Below, piece by piece: positions 42,017-55,511 of a DNA stretch of 64,000 nucleotides (position 1 is the stretch's first letter; each line of letters opens with the position of its first letter). The notes beneath the pieces are model-generated. The model saw only the letters and a list, made by a program, of their open reading frames with translations. It was not told where the DNA came from and searched no databases. A program made the position numbers and the translations under genes. The stretch lies in NCBI GenBank assembly GCA_003988855.1, contig QYAI01000044.1, positions 124,001 to 188,000 of the forward strand. Reading direction: 5' to 3'. This stretch comes from Arachnopeziza araneosa (Eukaryota > Ascomycota > Leotiomycetes > Helotiales > Arachnopezizaceae).

Positions 42017-45000
42017 GTGGATGATACTTCGGATGATATCTGGATGCAAGTAAATGAACAGCGGGACGGATGTACTATATCGTAAACTTGACGTTGTATT
42101 TGTCGTAACACGATATCCAAGATTCAGCCAAAGTGCGAATGCGTAGCCTCAATTCGCTTGAGTGACTTGTGTGAAAAGAAGTTTTGGCTGATGATACAAT
42201 GACCTGGCTCTCAATCCCTGATCTGTGATAATGCATACTGATATAGCATTGACTATTCCCGGTTTGAGGCTCAAAGGAGATATTTTTAATCTGCTCGTAG
42301 TCTCAATGGCTGTAGATTGATATACTTATTGCTCTGATCAAAGGTTGAAGTTATTATCTGACCTCTTGTAGCTTTAGTGTTGTAGGCTCAAACTTTGAAA
42401 AGCCAAGGATCGACGTTGAAGCAAAGTTCCCCAAAAGAAAGTGTATTATGATGATGGGTCAGTGTTAATTGCATGGTACGATTCTCCCGAAACAGCGTTT
42501 TCCTTCAAGGAAAAGCACGGGAACGGACGTTGGTAACGGCTGCTAATTTCGGAGCTGCTTCCCTGTCTAGGATAGGAGAAAAGCAATTGGCGGGGAAGAG
42601 GAAGAGGTACCGGTAGCTTTGGATTGAAAAAGGGACCCGACGATTCTAAGGAAAGATCGACGTGAAATGGCAATTCAAAGCGGAAACTTTGTTTCGATGA
42701 AGCAGCTCGCAGCAGAAGCATGCTGTCAAAGATACATGAACTAGCAGCAAGCGTCATGCAGAAGATTGAATTTCAACTTCGCTTACCGACCAAGAAGTTG
42801 TCGGAAGGAGAAGAGAAGGCTTGTTTGAGAATAGAAGATTGGCGTCGCTTCCTTGCCGCCAAGTCACCTTAACAATTGCTTCTTGGAGGTAACTGCAAGC
42901 CGCTTCAACTGCAAGCCGCTTCAAGACGCACGAGATAGGCGAGAATGAACGGGTGTTATCATCACAAATCTGCCGACTATCTGAACGAATGAACTTCTTT
43001 GCGAAGGCAGCTGCAGGCATTATTTGACGGTCGCGTTCCAACCTCATTGTTGGTTTCTTCTTTTCCTGAACTGTGTGGTCGTGTTTCGGGTCCTTCGATC
43101 CAACATGAACAGAGTATCGAGAAATTCAAGAGGAGATGTGAGTTGGAGTTCTCATTCTGAATTTGTATAAAGGACCGTATTATCGGACAATTAACGTCCA
43201 AAGGCATCGCGATCTCGAAAGCCTCTTCATCAATTGATAACAGTTCGACACGTGTGGGAGCGGTTTGAAATTAAACGTTCCCTAAATTGTACCGCAGTGT
43301 TCTGCAACTCGAGGCAGTTCGTCACTGTCACACCAGACAGGGCTTGTTTTCGAGTCTGGAGTAATTACTCACGTCCCACAGGAATTGGCCGTGTCGTCCC
43401 CCAAACTCCTCCCGTCAAGACTAGGAACTAACACAACTCGGCTGGAAAATTGTGCAGGAGGAACAAGGCTGAAGCCTGAATGAACCGTATCTCTTCCTAG
43501 AATTTGATGCATCTCGTGAAGCCGACTTGACGTCTCGTCCTCGGCATTTCCTGATATCGGAGGGTCATCAGCATTGATACCAAGTCTCGTACGACGGTGA
43601 CGATCCAGACAGCAATTCCTGCTGCACTCCACGATCTCTCCCTCACTCCTCTCTCCTCTTCACATCCTTGATCCTCTACTCCGTACCAACCGGCTGGCTT
43701 TCCTGGATGTCGCCTGTTGCTTTTTCGCAGCTAGGATTCATCCCCATCGGAACGGGCCAGTGATCCTAGCTTCCCAATTGTGCATTTCTCAAACCCTCAA
43801 TAGATAGGTCTAAGCCTCTTACGTTCAGCCACTGGAATCCGCTCTGCTTCTATCGGGACTGATTTTGCTTTGGAAACGCGGCCTTGATCGTCGCATTGGG
43901 CAGTCGGGATTTCCGTAGGAACAAAAGCTTTGTGCAGGGACTGCACAGCAGTGGCACCAGAACAGAGTTCTGCACAAGCTGTGCTAAAAGTGTAATCCGA
44001 CTCTGGTGTCTGTGATACTGCAAGTCGCTGCAGAGTGCAGATTTGGACTTTTGGACAGCCCTAGCCAATGAGCAACAGCGATTCCAGGGACTGACAGGCT
44101 GTTGTTGGTAAAGAGCCATTTTGTGTCGCTGTGACTGGCTCAGGGGATCAGCCGGCTGAGCCAGTGATGATTTTGCATTGCCAGTACCTGTGATCTTTTA
44201 ACCCCTAATCATTGATTCGGCTGTCTTCCCGAACGGCCTTGAATTGAAAGGATCGCGATTCACAAGCCCAACAGTGCTCAGCAACCAGTGATGGGCCCCT
44301 GAAGAGACGAGATTGGAACACTGCGGCCACCGTGACGGTCAACCACCACAATCCAGCAGTCCTCCGCACCGAAGACGACAAGAATGCCTCACGCTGGCGA
44401 ATAGCGACTGGGCCGTGGTCCAGCGTGCATCCTGCGCCGTCGCAGGTCTTGCATAAGCGGACTCGCTATCTTTCTTGTCCAAGCTCCCCAAGTTCCCTCA
44501 TCCGGGTCTCCACTGCCTGCCATCATCAACCCAGAGAGGCCAAGCCAAGACAGGATAGGCCTGCAAGGCCCTTGAACAGCCAACGCCCTCATCAAACATC
44601 AGCCACTCATTCACACCTCGTCCAGCCCGTCCAGACCAAAACTGACCCCCGCTCTGCCGGCCCTGGTAGCTACTTTAACCCTAATCGACGTCGGGCATGC
44701 GTGCGCCTGCTGGGATCCAACAACGGTAGGCAGTTGTTGCGTTTTGGAAAGCCACCGCCCAAAGATCTCCGGAATCTCATTTTGTTCTCTGCCTTCTCAT
44801 CTTGAGCGCGTCCTTTCCTCGTGTGTCGACTTGGTTTGCAAAGCGTGCATGTACGACGGCGGTATCGACGTTGTATCTTTTTGTCTTGTCATCTTGTACT
44901 CGAGACTCGAGGCCCAATCATCAACTGCCTTAGACGACTCTCCTTCGTCATATCTTTCTTCTCGCGACGCGATTCTGATCTGATTTCTGATAGATACGTA

Positions 45001-45944
45001 AGTACATTGTGCTCTTTCAACCAAGAGCTTCAAGTGTCTCGATTCTTATCAAATCACCTCTTGTTATCAAGCCATTCCAATTGCGCCTATGGTACACATG
45101 GTGCTGTTGGAACACCAGCTAACGCGCGGAATGCCCAGTAGACTTTACACGACACGAAAACCGCATAAGTTTTGCTACTGCCTCAATTCACATTATCAGT
45201 CACTTCTTCATTTCTGCCTGGTGTATTCTTTTTTTTCGCGCAAAGACCTACAAGTTTCTTCCCGCAGCGCCGGTTCGGCTTGTAGAAACGGTCGTGGGTC
45301 GATATGATTGTCGGGTAATCATAGTTTACATGATATACAGACTGAAAGCAAAAACAATCTCAGGTGAAGCAGGATTTGGAATGGCATAGTTTCGGGCACG
45401 GTACTACAATTGTCGGACGATTTTTTCTTTTCCGGCATATATGTCAATCTGTTAAGGTACGACTTCATGCAAGTAGGAGGGTCAATGCTCAAAAGCATCT
45501 CTCGCGCAGCAGTCCGTTCTTACTCTTCAGCTGATCGTCTGGATATAGATTTTCGACCCCAATTGAACCTCAGGAGCCGTCTTTCCTTTTTTGCAAGGAC
45601 CAATCTTGGTATGTCCCGCTCTCATACTCCTTGTACCCCGCGACGTTGTTGTTATCCTGGCTCCTACAAAGCCGATTGCTGATTTCTATCCAAGCGTTCG
45701 CAAGCCATTCCATAATACACTTCGAGCCACTGTCCACCTGCAATCGAAGTCCTTCCGAAACGACTCCATCTCCTATCTCTTCAAGCGCCATGTGGAATTG
45801 AAGTCAAAGTGTCAGTTGTCGAATTGCATTCGTCCCCAGCTATTCTTGATAGTATAGAACGTTGCCATTCATGCCATCTACATAGAAGTCCCAGTGACTT
45901 GTTGGGACATTTTTGGATAGCAGTAGCGACGGACTACAGTCAAT
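42017..45944. other. 3.9-kb region without a convincing gene (apsA upstream)
   Basis: Only short or low-complexity frames are present. The frame of 157 codons at 44332-44805 is His/Pro/Arg-rich without motif. The last kilobase before 45945 may be a long transcribed leader of the apsA-like gene with introns; CT-rich stretches near 44780-45070 support this weakly. One 16-bp tandem duplication lies at 42891-42922. Confidence 0.4.
42891..42922 (+). repeat. 16-bp tandem duplication
   Basis: Two adjacent identical copies of AACTGCAAGCCGCTTC. Possibly replication slippage. Confidence 0.9.
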
Positions 45945-48900
45945 ATGACGGCCTGGGAGACCGAAGACGAGTATGCTGCAGCTGCTCAGGCTTCTCTACC
46001 AACTCCTACAGACACTCCGTATAGGACGCCCTCTAGCAGATCACGGAGGTCTTCAAGACAGAAATCGATTTCTCCTGGACCATCTTCATCGCCTGCTCCT
46101 GGCGACCGACACAATGGAAAGGATGTGACGAATGATGAGAGGTAGGAGCACATATACACGCGTCGATTCTTCGTTAACAGGTTGCAATAGCATTTCAATT
46201 TTAGATCCCCGCCGATTCACGCCAACTTTGCATGCAAATCTGGTTTCTGAAATCCTCACCCTCCGACGAGATCAAGAAGAGAAAATTAAAACCATCGAAA
46301 GTCTAGAATCGGCTCTGCACGAAACAAGAGGGGAATATGAGGAGCTGGAAACCACTGTAGGAACAACCTCAAAGGAAAATCGCTCATTGAGGCGTCAACT
46401 GGCTCTGCTAGAGGGCGGCACATCTTCTGCACTCTCAGAACTCGCTCGGGAACGCGATGAAGCGGTTGAGTCCAACAGTGAAAACAAAAAACGCCTGGAA
46501 GTCGCACAAAAGAAGATTCGATCACAAGAAGAAAACTCGGATCGCGTACATGATTTGTGGGCAAAAGACAAAGATAATTGGGAAGAGGAGAAGAGAAAAC
46601 TGGAGCGCAAAGTCCATGCAGCTGATAGCCGACTGAAGAAGGTTCTCGAGGAATTCGCAGCATACGAAGCTCATCAGAATGCGACACCAGAAAGTGAATT
46701 GGAAGACGTGTCGAGAGATGTTGGACACGGACATGGAAGTGATACAGCCAGTATCCGGACTATGAGCATGACCAACAGCATTCGTTTCTCGCTATTGAAT
46801 GGACCAAATGGATATGGCAGCGCGAAAACAAACGGTGTGACTTTGGCTGATGAACTTGATTTTAGTGAAGGCGAGGAAACCACTGATCATGATGGCCATG
46901 AAACTGCGTTTACTACTCGACATCTACGAAATCAGTCTCGCGAAAGCTTGAAGTCGAGAAATCACCGTAGAAACCAGTCAATGGAAAGTCTTATGCGGCC
47001 TGGGAGTGTTGCTCGCGGCAGAGTATTGCCACAGAAGGCGGTTCTTGGGAATGGTATTCTAGAAGATGATGAGAACGAGCCCACAAAGATCGAATATAAA
47101 GATACGGGAGTTCAGTTCTCACCTCCACCTTCACCAAAGATACCAGCGATCGAGAATCCATCCCCAGTTGATACTCTACAGACCAATGGGCCAGCGAGCA
47201 AGTATGAACGTCAAGAGCCTACTCATCGCGAGTGGGAAGTTGAAGCAAATCAAAGAAGGAAACGAGTACATGCAAATCCTCCATTGATTATTGAACCCTC
47301 AAATCCAATGGTTTCTGCAGCTTCTCAGACGTTAGATGATCCTCTTAGCCCCCCAAGAACGCCAATTTCACCTTCCCGAGCACCTCCGCCACCTGCCACA
47401 CAGGACCAGGTAACGAAAATGACATCGAGTTCAACGCAAACAGATGATCTAGCACAATCACCCAAACGAGCACCACCGCCTCCTCCTATTGTCATTCCAT
47501 CCATTCAATTGCATCCACCAAATTCAACTCCTGCAACACCGCATGAGCCTTTGCTTCCACAGCATTTTAAGGATGCAGGTTGCCAGGTTTCTCTGCAGGA
47601 ACCCGTCCCTACGAGATCGGCCTCCGTGCAAACAGAGGAGATCAGAGTTGACAAGCGGATCAATTTCTTGCCCCCCCACCTCCAACCCTCATCGATTTCT
47701 TCCAAGCCACCCTCTCCAGAACCAAGCTGGGAGGAGAGTCGACGATTTTCGCCGATTCCAGGCAATCTTCCGCCCCGAAACCCCAAGCGAGTAAAGAGCT
47801 TCCGCACAAGCCTGGAACAAGAATTTCCTTCGTCTCCACCTCCACTCTCAGCTGAACCCCGAGACGCATATCCTGGAAATAACGATGACGGGCCACTGGC
47901 AAGAGACAGAGGATCCATCCGAAGGCCACATCGAATCAGCAGTTTGTTTGCGGGCTTTGAAAACGCCAGTTCTGACGAGGGGGATGAATTTGCCGATGGC
48001 GACATGTCTGACAATGACTATCGAACTGCCCTTTCTGCGCCTAAGCCTCAGACTGGACCACACCGCACAAGCCGAAGGATTTCGGGACCAACAGCCATTC
48101 AAGAACATGTTGAGTACTCTGAAGTTTTCCGACCACCACCAAGGAAGAGCTCGATGAAACCAATGGAGAACTACGATGTAAATGGGGAATATAGCTTACC
48201 CGAAGTTCAGTCGTTGCCTCTGCGGTCTTCTGTGGCACCTCCTACTCGCCAGCTTGACAAACCTCTTAGCCTAGTCACAAGCAATGCATCGAAACCAAAT
48301 ACAATGCGACGCGCTGCTCTCATCCAAAGCGGTGTCGCTGCGCACCAGGGTCGTCCAAGAAGCCCTAGCCTTCCAGAGCCTGTAAAGGAGCCTCCATTCC
48401 CAATTCCCACAAGAGCAAGTTCTAGAAGACCTCCGATTAGTTCCAGCGCGCCTAGCGACGGAAATAGAAGTCCAACTTGGGGACGAGGTGGCAGAGGTCA
48501 CCACCGAAGTAGTAGTATCAGAAAAGTCAGGTCGGCAGCTGCTCTTCCAAGAGGTGGCCGAGCATATCGTCGTCAAGGATCACGCTCACCACCACCAATG
48601 TCAGCATCTACTGAAGCCCCAGAGAGTCCTCAGCTTCCTCCCATGCCTAACAATGAGATCACGACCCCTCGTTATATGAAAGACACAGTTACTTCAAAAT
48701 ATCGCACACATACTCGTCAAGCACCCTCGGCAAACACTGCCAATACAGCAAATACGACAAACACTGGCAGTGGCTCTGTGGGCAGTTCCAGCCAAGCAAC
48801 TAGTGTGGTGGATGCCATTGCTCAGACAATGGTTGGTGAGTGGATGTTTAAATACGTCCGTCGCCGCAAGTCATTCGGAGTTCCAGAATCGAACAGTATA

Positions 48901-50173
48901 GACGAGAACAGTGCCAACGGAGTTCGTCATAAGCGTTGGGTATGGCTTGCACCGTACGAGCGAGCTGTGATGTGGAGCAGCAAGCAACCGACTTCGGGTT
49001 CTGCTTTGATGGGAAAGACGGGACGGAAATGTAAGTCATCGCGTCTCAATTTTTATTGCACCGACATACTAATGTATCTTTCTACTAGTGACAATCCAAA
49101 GCGTATTGGACGTTAAGGATGACAATCCTCCTCCCAAAGGCAACCCTACCATCTTCAACCGCTCTATTCTTATCCTAACCCCTGCTCGTGCTCTCAAATT
49201 TACAGCAACAACACCTGAACGCCATTATATTTGGCTCACGGCACTCTCCTTCCTCGCGCACTCCTCTCAGGCCGTACCCGAAATTATCTCACCAACTGGC
49301 GCTCCTACCCAAACCCAGTACCTCACACCCAATCCCCTTCCCGACTTTGAACTACCACGCCCTGCGAACCGCCTTCGAAAACCCGGCATCAGGGACTCTA
49401 TCCGCGTCGCCAAAGGCAAAACTGTTGCTGCCCGCTCTGGACCTACTTCCGTTCACTCATCCATACGTGAAAATGAGAGCTTATACTCCCGTCCAGGAAC
49501 TATTCCCGACACCGCTGCTGACGCCCCCATCGTTCCCCGTTTCGCCGGCGCACAACACAATCCCCTCCCCGGCCCACCAAACCTTTCCCACGGCCGGAAA
49601 CGCTCTAACACTGGTCCCCGCGCTGCACCACCTCTTTCATTTCGCGGCTTCTCAGGCTCTGGACCCAGCCATGCCCCTACAAACTCCACTGCTGGAATGT
49701 CAGTAGGATCCATGGGCTCTTCGGATATCTATAATAATTCGGTCAGCCAACCAAGTAATTATAGTTATAACGGGACAGGAACAATACCTACTATGTCCGT
49801 AAGCGGACGCAGTTCTGATGTAAGTGGCATTGGAGGAAACAATTTCTTTGATGCGGTGGGCACCATGCGGATGGAGGCGTTTATCTCCCCTATGGCTGGT
49901 GGGAGGTTCGATTCTTACGATGGGTTCCCGGATGAGATGGAAGAAGAGAGGTTAGAGAGGGAGAGAGAAAGAGAGAGGTTTGCTATGGGAGCTGGAAGGA
50001 GTAGAGATAAAAGAATGAGTCGCAATCGAGAGAGGGAGAAAGATGGGTATTATAGGGGACGAAGAGGAAGCGAGGATTGGATTGGTGGGAGTGGAAGCAA
50101 GACAGCTGGGGAGGAGGAGTGGGGAAACAGGGAGTTTGATGGGATAGGCTTTGATCCTTTCCGAGGATTCTAG
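45945..50173 (+). CDS. apsA: ApsA/Num1-type nuclear migration protein with cortical PH domain
   Basis: Three exons: 45945-46141, 46191-49030 and 49089-50173, introns 49 and 58 nt; 1373 residues. ApsA (Num1 in yeast, Mcp5 in fission yeast) sits at the cell cortex and anchors dynein, so that nuclei move and spindles are positioned. Residues about 66-190 form a coiled coil (LVSEILTLRRDQEEKIK, later SENKKRLEVAQKKIRSQEEN) that in the family mediates multimerisation and mitochondrial or dynein binding. The middle (about 200-930) is disordered, rich in Ser, Pro and Arg, with repeated short motifs such as SASVQTEE and SSTQTDD. The PH domain spans about 945-1065 (MVGEWMFKYVRRRK, then RHKRWVWLAPYERAVMW and, across intron 2, RSILILTPARALKF) and binds phosphoinositides; it is the meiotic cortex PH subtype. 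The tail is Gly/Arg/Glu-rich (ERERERERFAMG). Shorter than A. nidulans ApsA but complete. Confidence 0.9.
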
Positions 50174-53100
50174 CCTTTTCCCTTGCTCTACCTGCTGTCC
50201 TCAGCGTCCTCTACCCCGCGATTAAAATGAAAGAACAACTAACTATGAAATTTGGGATATATATCGGGCGTTCACATAGTCGGGCTCATGCCTTTAGGAT
50301 TTTGTTTTGTTTGTTGCCTGAGTTTCTTACTTGATACGATACGGTCATCGCTCTCTTCTCGTCTCCTTGCGTCTATTCATGAGTGTGTTCCTTAATGTTG
50401 TATATGGATGGGATGGAGAGGAAGAGGAGTAGGAAGGTGCTTTGGGTCCGGTAGTTCTAATTCTTGCAATCTTTGGATACCCTGTTTTTTTCTGGTGAAA
50501 AATGAGGGGTAGAGATCTAGTTAAGATTTAAATGGGGTGAAGGGGGAGAGAGGTTGATGACGAAATATAGTTAGAGATAGAAAGAATCAAAAGCATTACT
50601 TTATCATCTACATTTTACTTTATCATCTACACTCGTGCTAGATGGAATGATCTATCTTCTTGAATACTGATTCATTCCCATAGCGAGTCGCAAGACGAAT
50701 CTACGGGTTGCCCTCACTACAAACGAACGGTTTAAAGGTTACTGGCATTTCATTGCACAAACTCGGTGACGGCGCTCGTGGATCCTGCGTCCCTTCCTCG
50801 TACCGTTCTCCCTTTTTCTCACTATCCCCTTATCTCTTTCGAATCTGACTGAGCTTAAACATACTCGGACTCCAATTTACGCATTTTGTTCCTTCTTTTG
50901 TCGCACTTCTTATTAACAACTTGGGTCTGTATATCGTCCTCCACGTCTCAATTTCAGGTTCCTGGCAGTATCTTTTGTCGTTTCTATCTGCAACCACATA
51001 CTATGGCATCATTTTCTCAAATTGAAAAAAGGGAAATTAGATAAGCCACTTAGCCCTAGCATAGCACTTACAATAGGTCTACCTGCACGCCCAGCTGGAA
51101 TACGGACCGCCCAGACCTTGTTTTCAGCTTCTTCTTCAGACTCTGTGTCAGCAGGCCGAGCCTTTTCCAGCCCACGTAAACGCCGAGGAAGCCTTGAGGA
51201 TGGCCATTACAAGCGACTAGACTCGACTCGTGTATTTCGAGGGCGTTACGCTCTAAACAAGCCTGTAATCTAGTTTAAACACGCATCCAGGCTCTAAATA
51301 TAGAGTTCTTAGTGTGTTTAGTGTAGAGATAAGCGGGGGAGGGTATCGTAGCGTCATAGTACCGGCAGTCGAAGACCATCTGGTCTAAAGACTTCTAGCG
51401 GCAATCTCCATATATTATGCACCAATTCAGCGCCAAAATGAGACCACAGATTGACAAGTCCTTGGTAATTGCACTTCCTCGGATCAGACTTCTGTCTTAT
51501 GAGTCATTAGATCGATGGATCGATGAATGTCAAAGCAGTTGCGCCGTCTACAAATATCCGAAGAGTTCTAAAACATAGCTTCTGACTCGACTTCATCGCA
51601 ATAACATTCCACTGTAGATTTCGAATGAAATGTCCCAATGGAACAAATTATAATACTATTTCAATGCTCGAGTCGTCAAATACTACGATTTTCATAACTG
51701 TAGCGTTCAATCTATGAAAGAAGCAGCTATAATCACATCTTAACCCAGCCCATCTCGCGATAAATTAACAGCACTGGGAACCTAGGCAACAAATACACCA
51801 GAATCGATCCCGTGCGTATTATGCACCATTCTAAATTAGCTGTGAGAGCGGACTCAGAGCTTAATCGAAAGCAACGAGTCAAGCATATGCATTTAATGGT
51901 TGAATGAAGCTGTGATACAAGCTCGAGATAGCCGAGGTGGTTGTCTCGATCTAAAAAATCCGGTACAGATCTCTCCGAGATCGTCTCTTTAGACTGCAGA
52001 TCAGACGAGTCTAAAAACCCCACAGAATCATCGAATCCAAAAGTTCTAAAGTTACCTAACTAGCTCCATTTGTACTTCTTTCTAGAATCTCACGTCGCTA
52101 ATGCACTATTGGACCAAAGAGGCTGGGTGTTAATACAGCGCCTCGGATAATTTGTTTCACTTTAAGACGAGTATCTGGGGGTATGCAGAGTTTGAGGCCT
52201 CAGGGCGTTTCTTGAGAGGTGGCCCAATGGTAGAAGTTTACCTTTAACATATGTATATGACATGTATGGATTGGAAGCGTCATTGTAAGCGCTCTTAATG
52301 CACAGATTTACAGAGAGCTGGCTTACAAAGGAACAAGTTACGTTGATTGCGATAGCCAAGTTCCTGAGCGCTTTAGCAAGGCTATATCGTGGGAGAGCGG
52401 TCTCTTTGCGTTGTACTATCGGCCTAAGAGATACCGCGATCTCTCAGGAGTACTGCCTAAAACCTCCCTTCTGTTTTATTCGTATGGAAGAAAAGTTTAC
52501 CCTGTTTTGGTTATTGTGGATCAAAAGTTATTGATCGCTCAAAAAGTCAAAGTGTTCTGTCTTTTTCCCAATCAATTTGGTTCAATTCGCGATCACTTTT
52601 CGCTGAGACCTAAGAGATCATTGTTAAAAAGAGTTTCAATTCGAAAGTGGCTATAGGCTTCGTTGGAAGCGAGAACTCGCATCGCTGAGATGGCTCTTAT
52701 TCCCCACCTGATTAAAATCCTTTGTTGCAGCGTTATAATAAGCAATTGAAATCTGTATGGCTTAACTAAAGATGCTAATTTAGTATTCAATGGACCCCTA
52801 ATCAAGGTCATCGCAGTGCGTGCTTCTCTTCAACTCGATATTGAATCAGCTCGATACAAAAGACTTGATGCTCCTAACAAACTTCGTTATTTAGCCAGTG
52901 CTACTTTGATGAATAAAAGAGCAGGAGAAGAATTTTACTGGATCACGTGTGGAGTCCTAACAGAAATGATCCATTATATTCAGAGATTTGGCTCCAAATC
53001 GTTACCAGCAAAAGATTGCCAAGATATGTTTACATGAGTAGGAATTGTCAAGCCGACCTATGCTCATGAGAACTTTGATCAAGTGCCAGGCATAGGCATT

Positions 53101-53777
53101 CGATTCGAACATTTGCCATGACTTGAAGCAATCAGCTAGGCTATAATCCTAAATTTCGAGATTTGGTCATGGACTCATTTTCCGACTCGATATTTATTTC
53201 TCGCAAGAGCTGTGATAGTAGTATTTGTATTTTAGTCTCTCAAGACGTTAAGATCTATGTCGGATGTGACGGCTGTGAGCTTATATAATCCTTCTGTTTG
53301 ATCTCACTTATTGGCTGCTCCCTCGTAATCTTTGGCCCCCAATCATCATCATTCTGATCATCTCCAGGGATGATACTGATCCGTGGCTCACCGTGGGGCA
53401 CTCGCTTATTCAACGTCAACACCATGATCAAAGCAATCCTAGAAAGATGGTCCTCAAGAATTAATCGTAGATAATGGCTCCCTTTCTTGAGAATCGCAAA
53501 TATTGTGTTGGAGGCGCGTACTACAAGGATATAAATTATGCAGTGTGCCACGAAATTGTGCACCCTGGTTGTAACATACAATCACCGTTTCCGTTCCCAA
53601 AGGTTGGTAACGCGCTACTGAGCGGCACAAAAGGCTTGCGGTCAGCACTACTGCTTATAACCAGCACAGGTGCGCATGCAATCTCAACTACATCATCTTT
53701 TTGACACCTCAAGCGAGAGAACTTCAACACCTATAGTATTCTGTTCTGCATTTGCTGGTCTGTTCGTTCAACTCTAA
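50174..53777. other. 3.6-kb gene-poor region with decayed open stretches
   Basis: AT-richer than the flanking genes. Frames rarely exceed 100 codons; the longest continuous piece reads from about 52300 to 52650 and again 52816-53037 on the plus strand (for example ARYKRLDAPNKLRYLASATL) in the same general sense, separated by stops. It looks like degraded coding DNA or a worn mobile element, but I recognise no reverse transcriptase, transposase or LTR. The ORF at 53474-53704 is a 76-residue unsupported frame. Two 17-bp direct repeats lie at 50596-50631. Confidence 0.4.
50596..50631 (+). repeat. Two 17-bp direct repeats
   Basis: TTACTTTATCATCTACA twice, separated by two bases, in the apsA 3' flank. 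Confidence 0.85.
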
Positions 53778-55511
53778 ATGTCTTCCTCTACCTTCCTACG
53801 GGACAACTGGCAGGGCCTTGCCTTTGCCCTCACCATCTTCTACTTCTCCATCTCAATCATGAAATTTGTCAGGCGCCGTCAAATTTTTAAACACCTCGTG
53901 AGGCAACTTTCTCTTTCTGATAGCCACTAACCTAGGTAGCCCACACCTCCTCATTCACTCATTCTGGGTAGTCTCAAGGTTATGGGTGAAGAGTCCAAGA
54001 AATACCCCTCAGACGTCCATCCTCAACTTCTCTTCACCAGTTTGGAGAATCAATATGGCTTTGATGGGATTTATTACATGGATCTGTATCCAATAGGCAT
54101 ACCAATGGCTTTGATCAGCGACCCTGACCTAGCGCACCGTATTCAAACCTCGCCCGACTTCCATCGCCATCCTTTCGCTATCGGTTTCCTCGGCGGCATT
54201 GTTGGGACGAAAAGTCTGTTTTCCACGCAAGGGGCAGAGTGGAGTAAACAACGGGCATGGTTCTCGCCTGCTTTCTCAATGGCCAGTGTCCTTGACCTTG
54301 TTCCTGGCATGATGAAAGAAGCTCTCGTCTTCAAGCAGAAGCTGGAAAGATTTTCCGAGTCTGGGGAGATATTTTCTTTAAACCAGATGGCAATGGAATT
54401 AACAATTGATGTCATCGGCCGATCGGTGGGAGACATCGAACTTGGGAGTCAGAATAGCCGCAGTGAAATCTTGGATGCATTTGTGAGTAGCCTTGAATCG
54501 ACAGCAGGCTTTACGGACCCAGTCTGGAAAATATGGGTAGGCCCACTGATGGTTCGGTGGTATGTAAGAAAATTAGATCGAGCGTTGGGTAGGGTGATTC
54601 AGCAGAAGTTTAGCGAGCAAACGGACTTGGGTGAGAGGAAGACGATTTTGGATTTGGCATGGAAAGGGTATAGTAAAGAGATGGGATTAGATGGGAAGAA
54701 TGTCAGAGCGGAATCAGATAAAGTGTTTATGAAAATTGCACTTGACAAGTGAGTTTGAGCTCAAGAGGTACTGCAAGGACTTGGACTCACTATTTTCAAG
54801 TGCAAAAGTATTCTTCGCCGCTGGCCATGATACAACAGCTTCTTTGATTACAGTAAGTATCATCACTCAGCAAGGTATCAGCCAGCTAAGACTTACCTCC
54901 AGTACACGTTCTACTACCTCTCTATCCACCCAGCCATCCTCTCTCGGGTTCGTGAGGAACATAACAATGTCTTCGGCACCACCCTCGAAACCACCGTCGC
55001 AGCCATCGAATCATCTCCTCACCTGCTGAATAGACTCCCCCTCACCAATGCCATCCATAAAGAGGTCCTCCGCCTCCACCCAATCGGAACCACCATTCGT
55101 GCTGCAGTGCCAGGTACAACCATCACGCACAAAAACCGCACTTATCCTCTCTCGGACTTCATGATTGGCACGCTCTCCTCCTCTATGCATCGCAACCCCT
55201 CGCACTTTAGCAATCCAGAAGCTTTTGATCCTGACCGCTGGCTCACCACGCAGAATGCTGACCCTGGGGTTGGGAATGGCGCCTGGCAGCCTTTTGAACG
55301 CGGCCCCAGGAATTGCATTGGTCAGCAGCTAGCCTTGATAGAGGCGAGAGTTGTGGCTGTGTCAATCGTTCGCTGGTTTGATTTTGAGGCTCATTTCAAG
55401 GATCATGGTTTGAGCGTCGAGGGATGGGGTGGAAGAGCATACCAAGAGGTGCAGACAACGGCTAAGCCAAAGGATGGGATTCCTATGAAGGTGAAAATAA
55501 GGGAAAATTAA
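53778..55511 (+). CDS. Cytochrome P450 monooxygenase
   Basis: Four exons: 53778-53897, 53940-54748, 54801-54852 and 54903-55511 (introns 42, 52 and 50 nt); 529 residues, normal for a fungal P450. An N-terminal anchor helix (LAFALTIFYFSISIM) precedes the basic RRRQ and the proline-rich hinge PTPPHSLILGSLKVMGEE, created by exon 1 and 2. The oxygen-binding I-helix motif is AGHDTT (317-322), the K-helix ExxR is E381-VLR384, the PERF-like motif DPDRW and the heme loop FERGPRNCIG with C465 as thiolate ligand. The protein is therefore an ER-bound haem-thiolate oxygenase using NADPH-P450 reductase. The CYP family cannot be named from the sequence by eye, and there is no biosynthetic cluster around it. 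The first intron is only 42 nt and uses the second of two adjacent AGs (the first would leave a stop). Confidence 0.92.

Noticed and set aside
44332..44805. 157-codon plus-strand frame upstream of apsA
   Set aside because: His/Arg/Pro-rich, no motif, and typical of CT-rich leader DNA.
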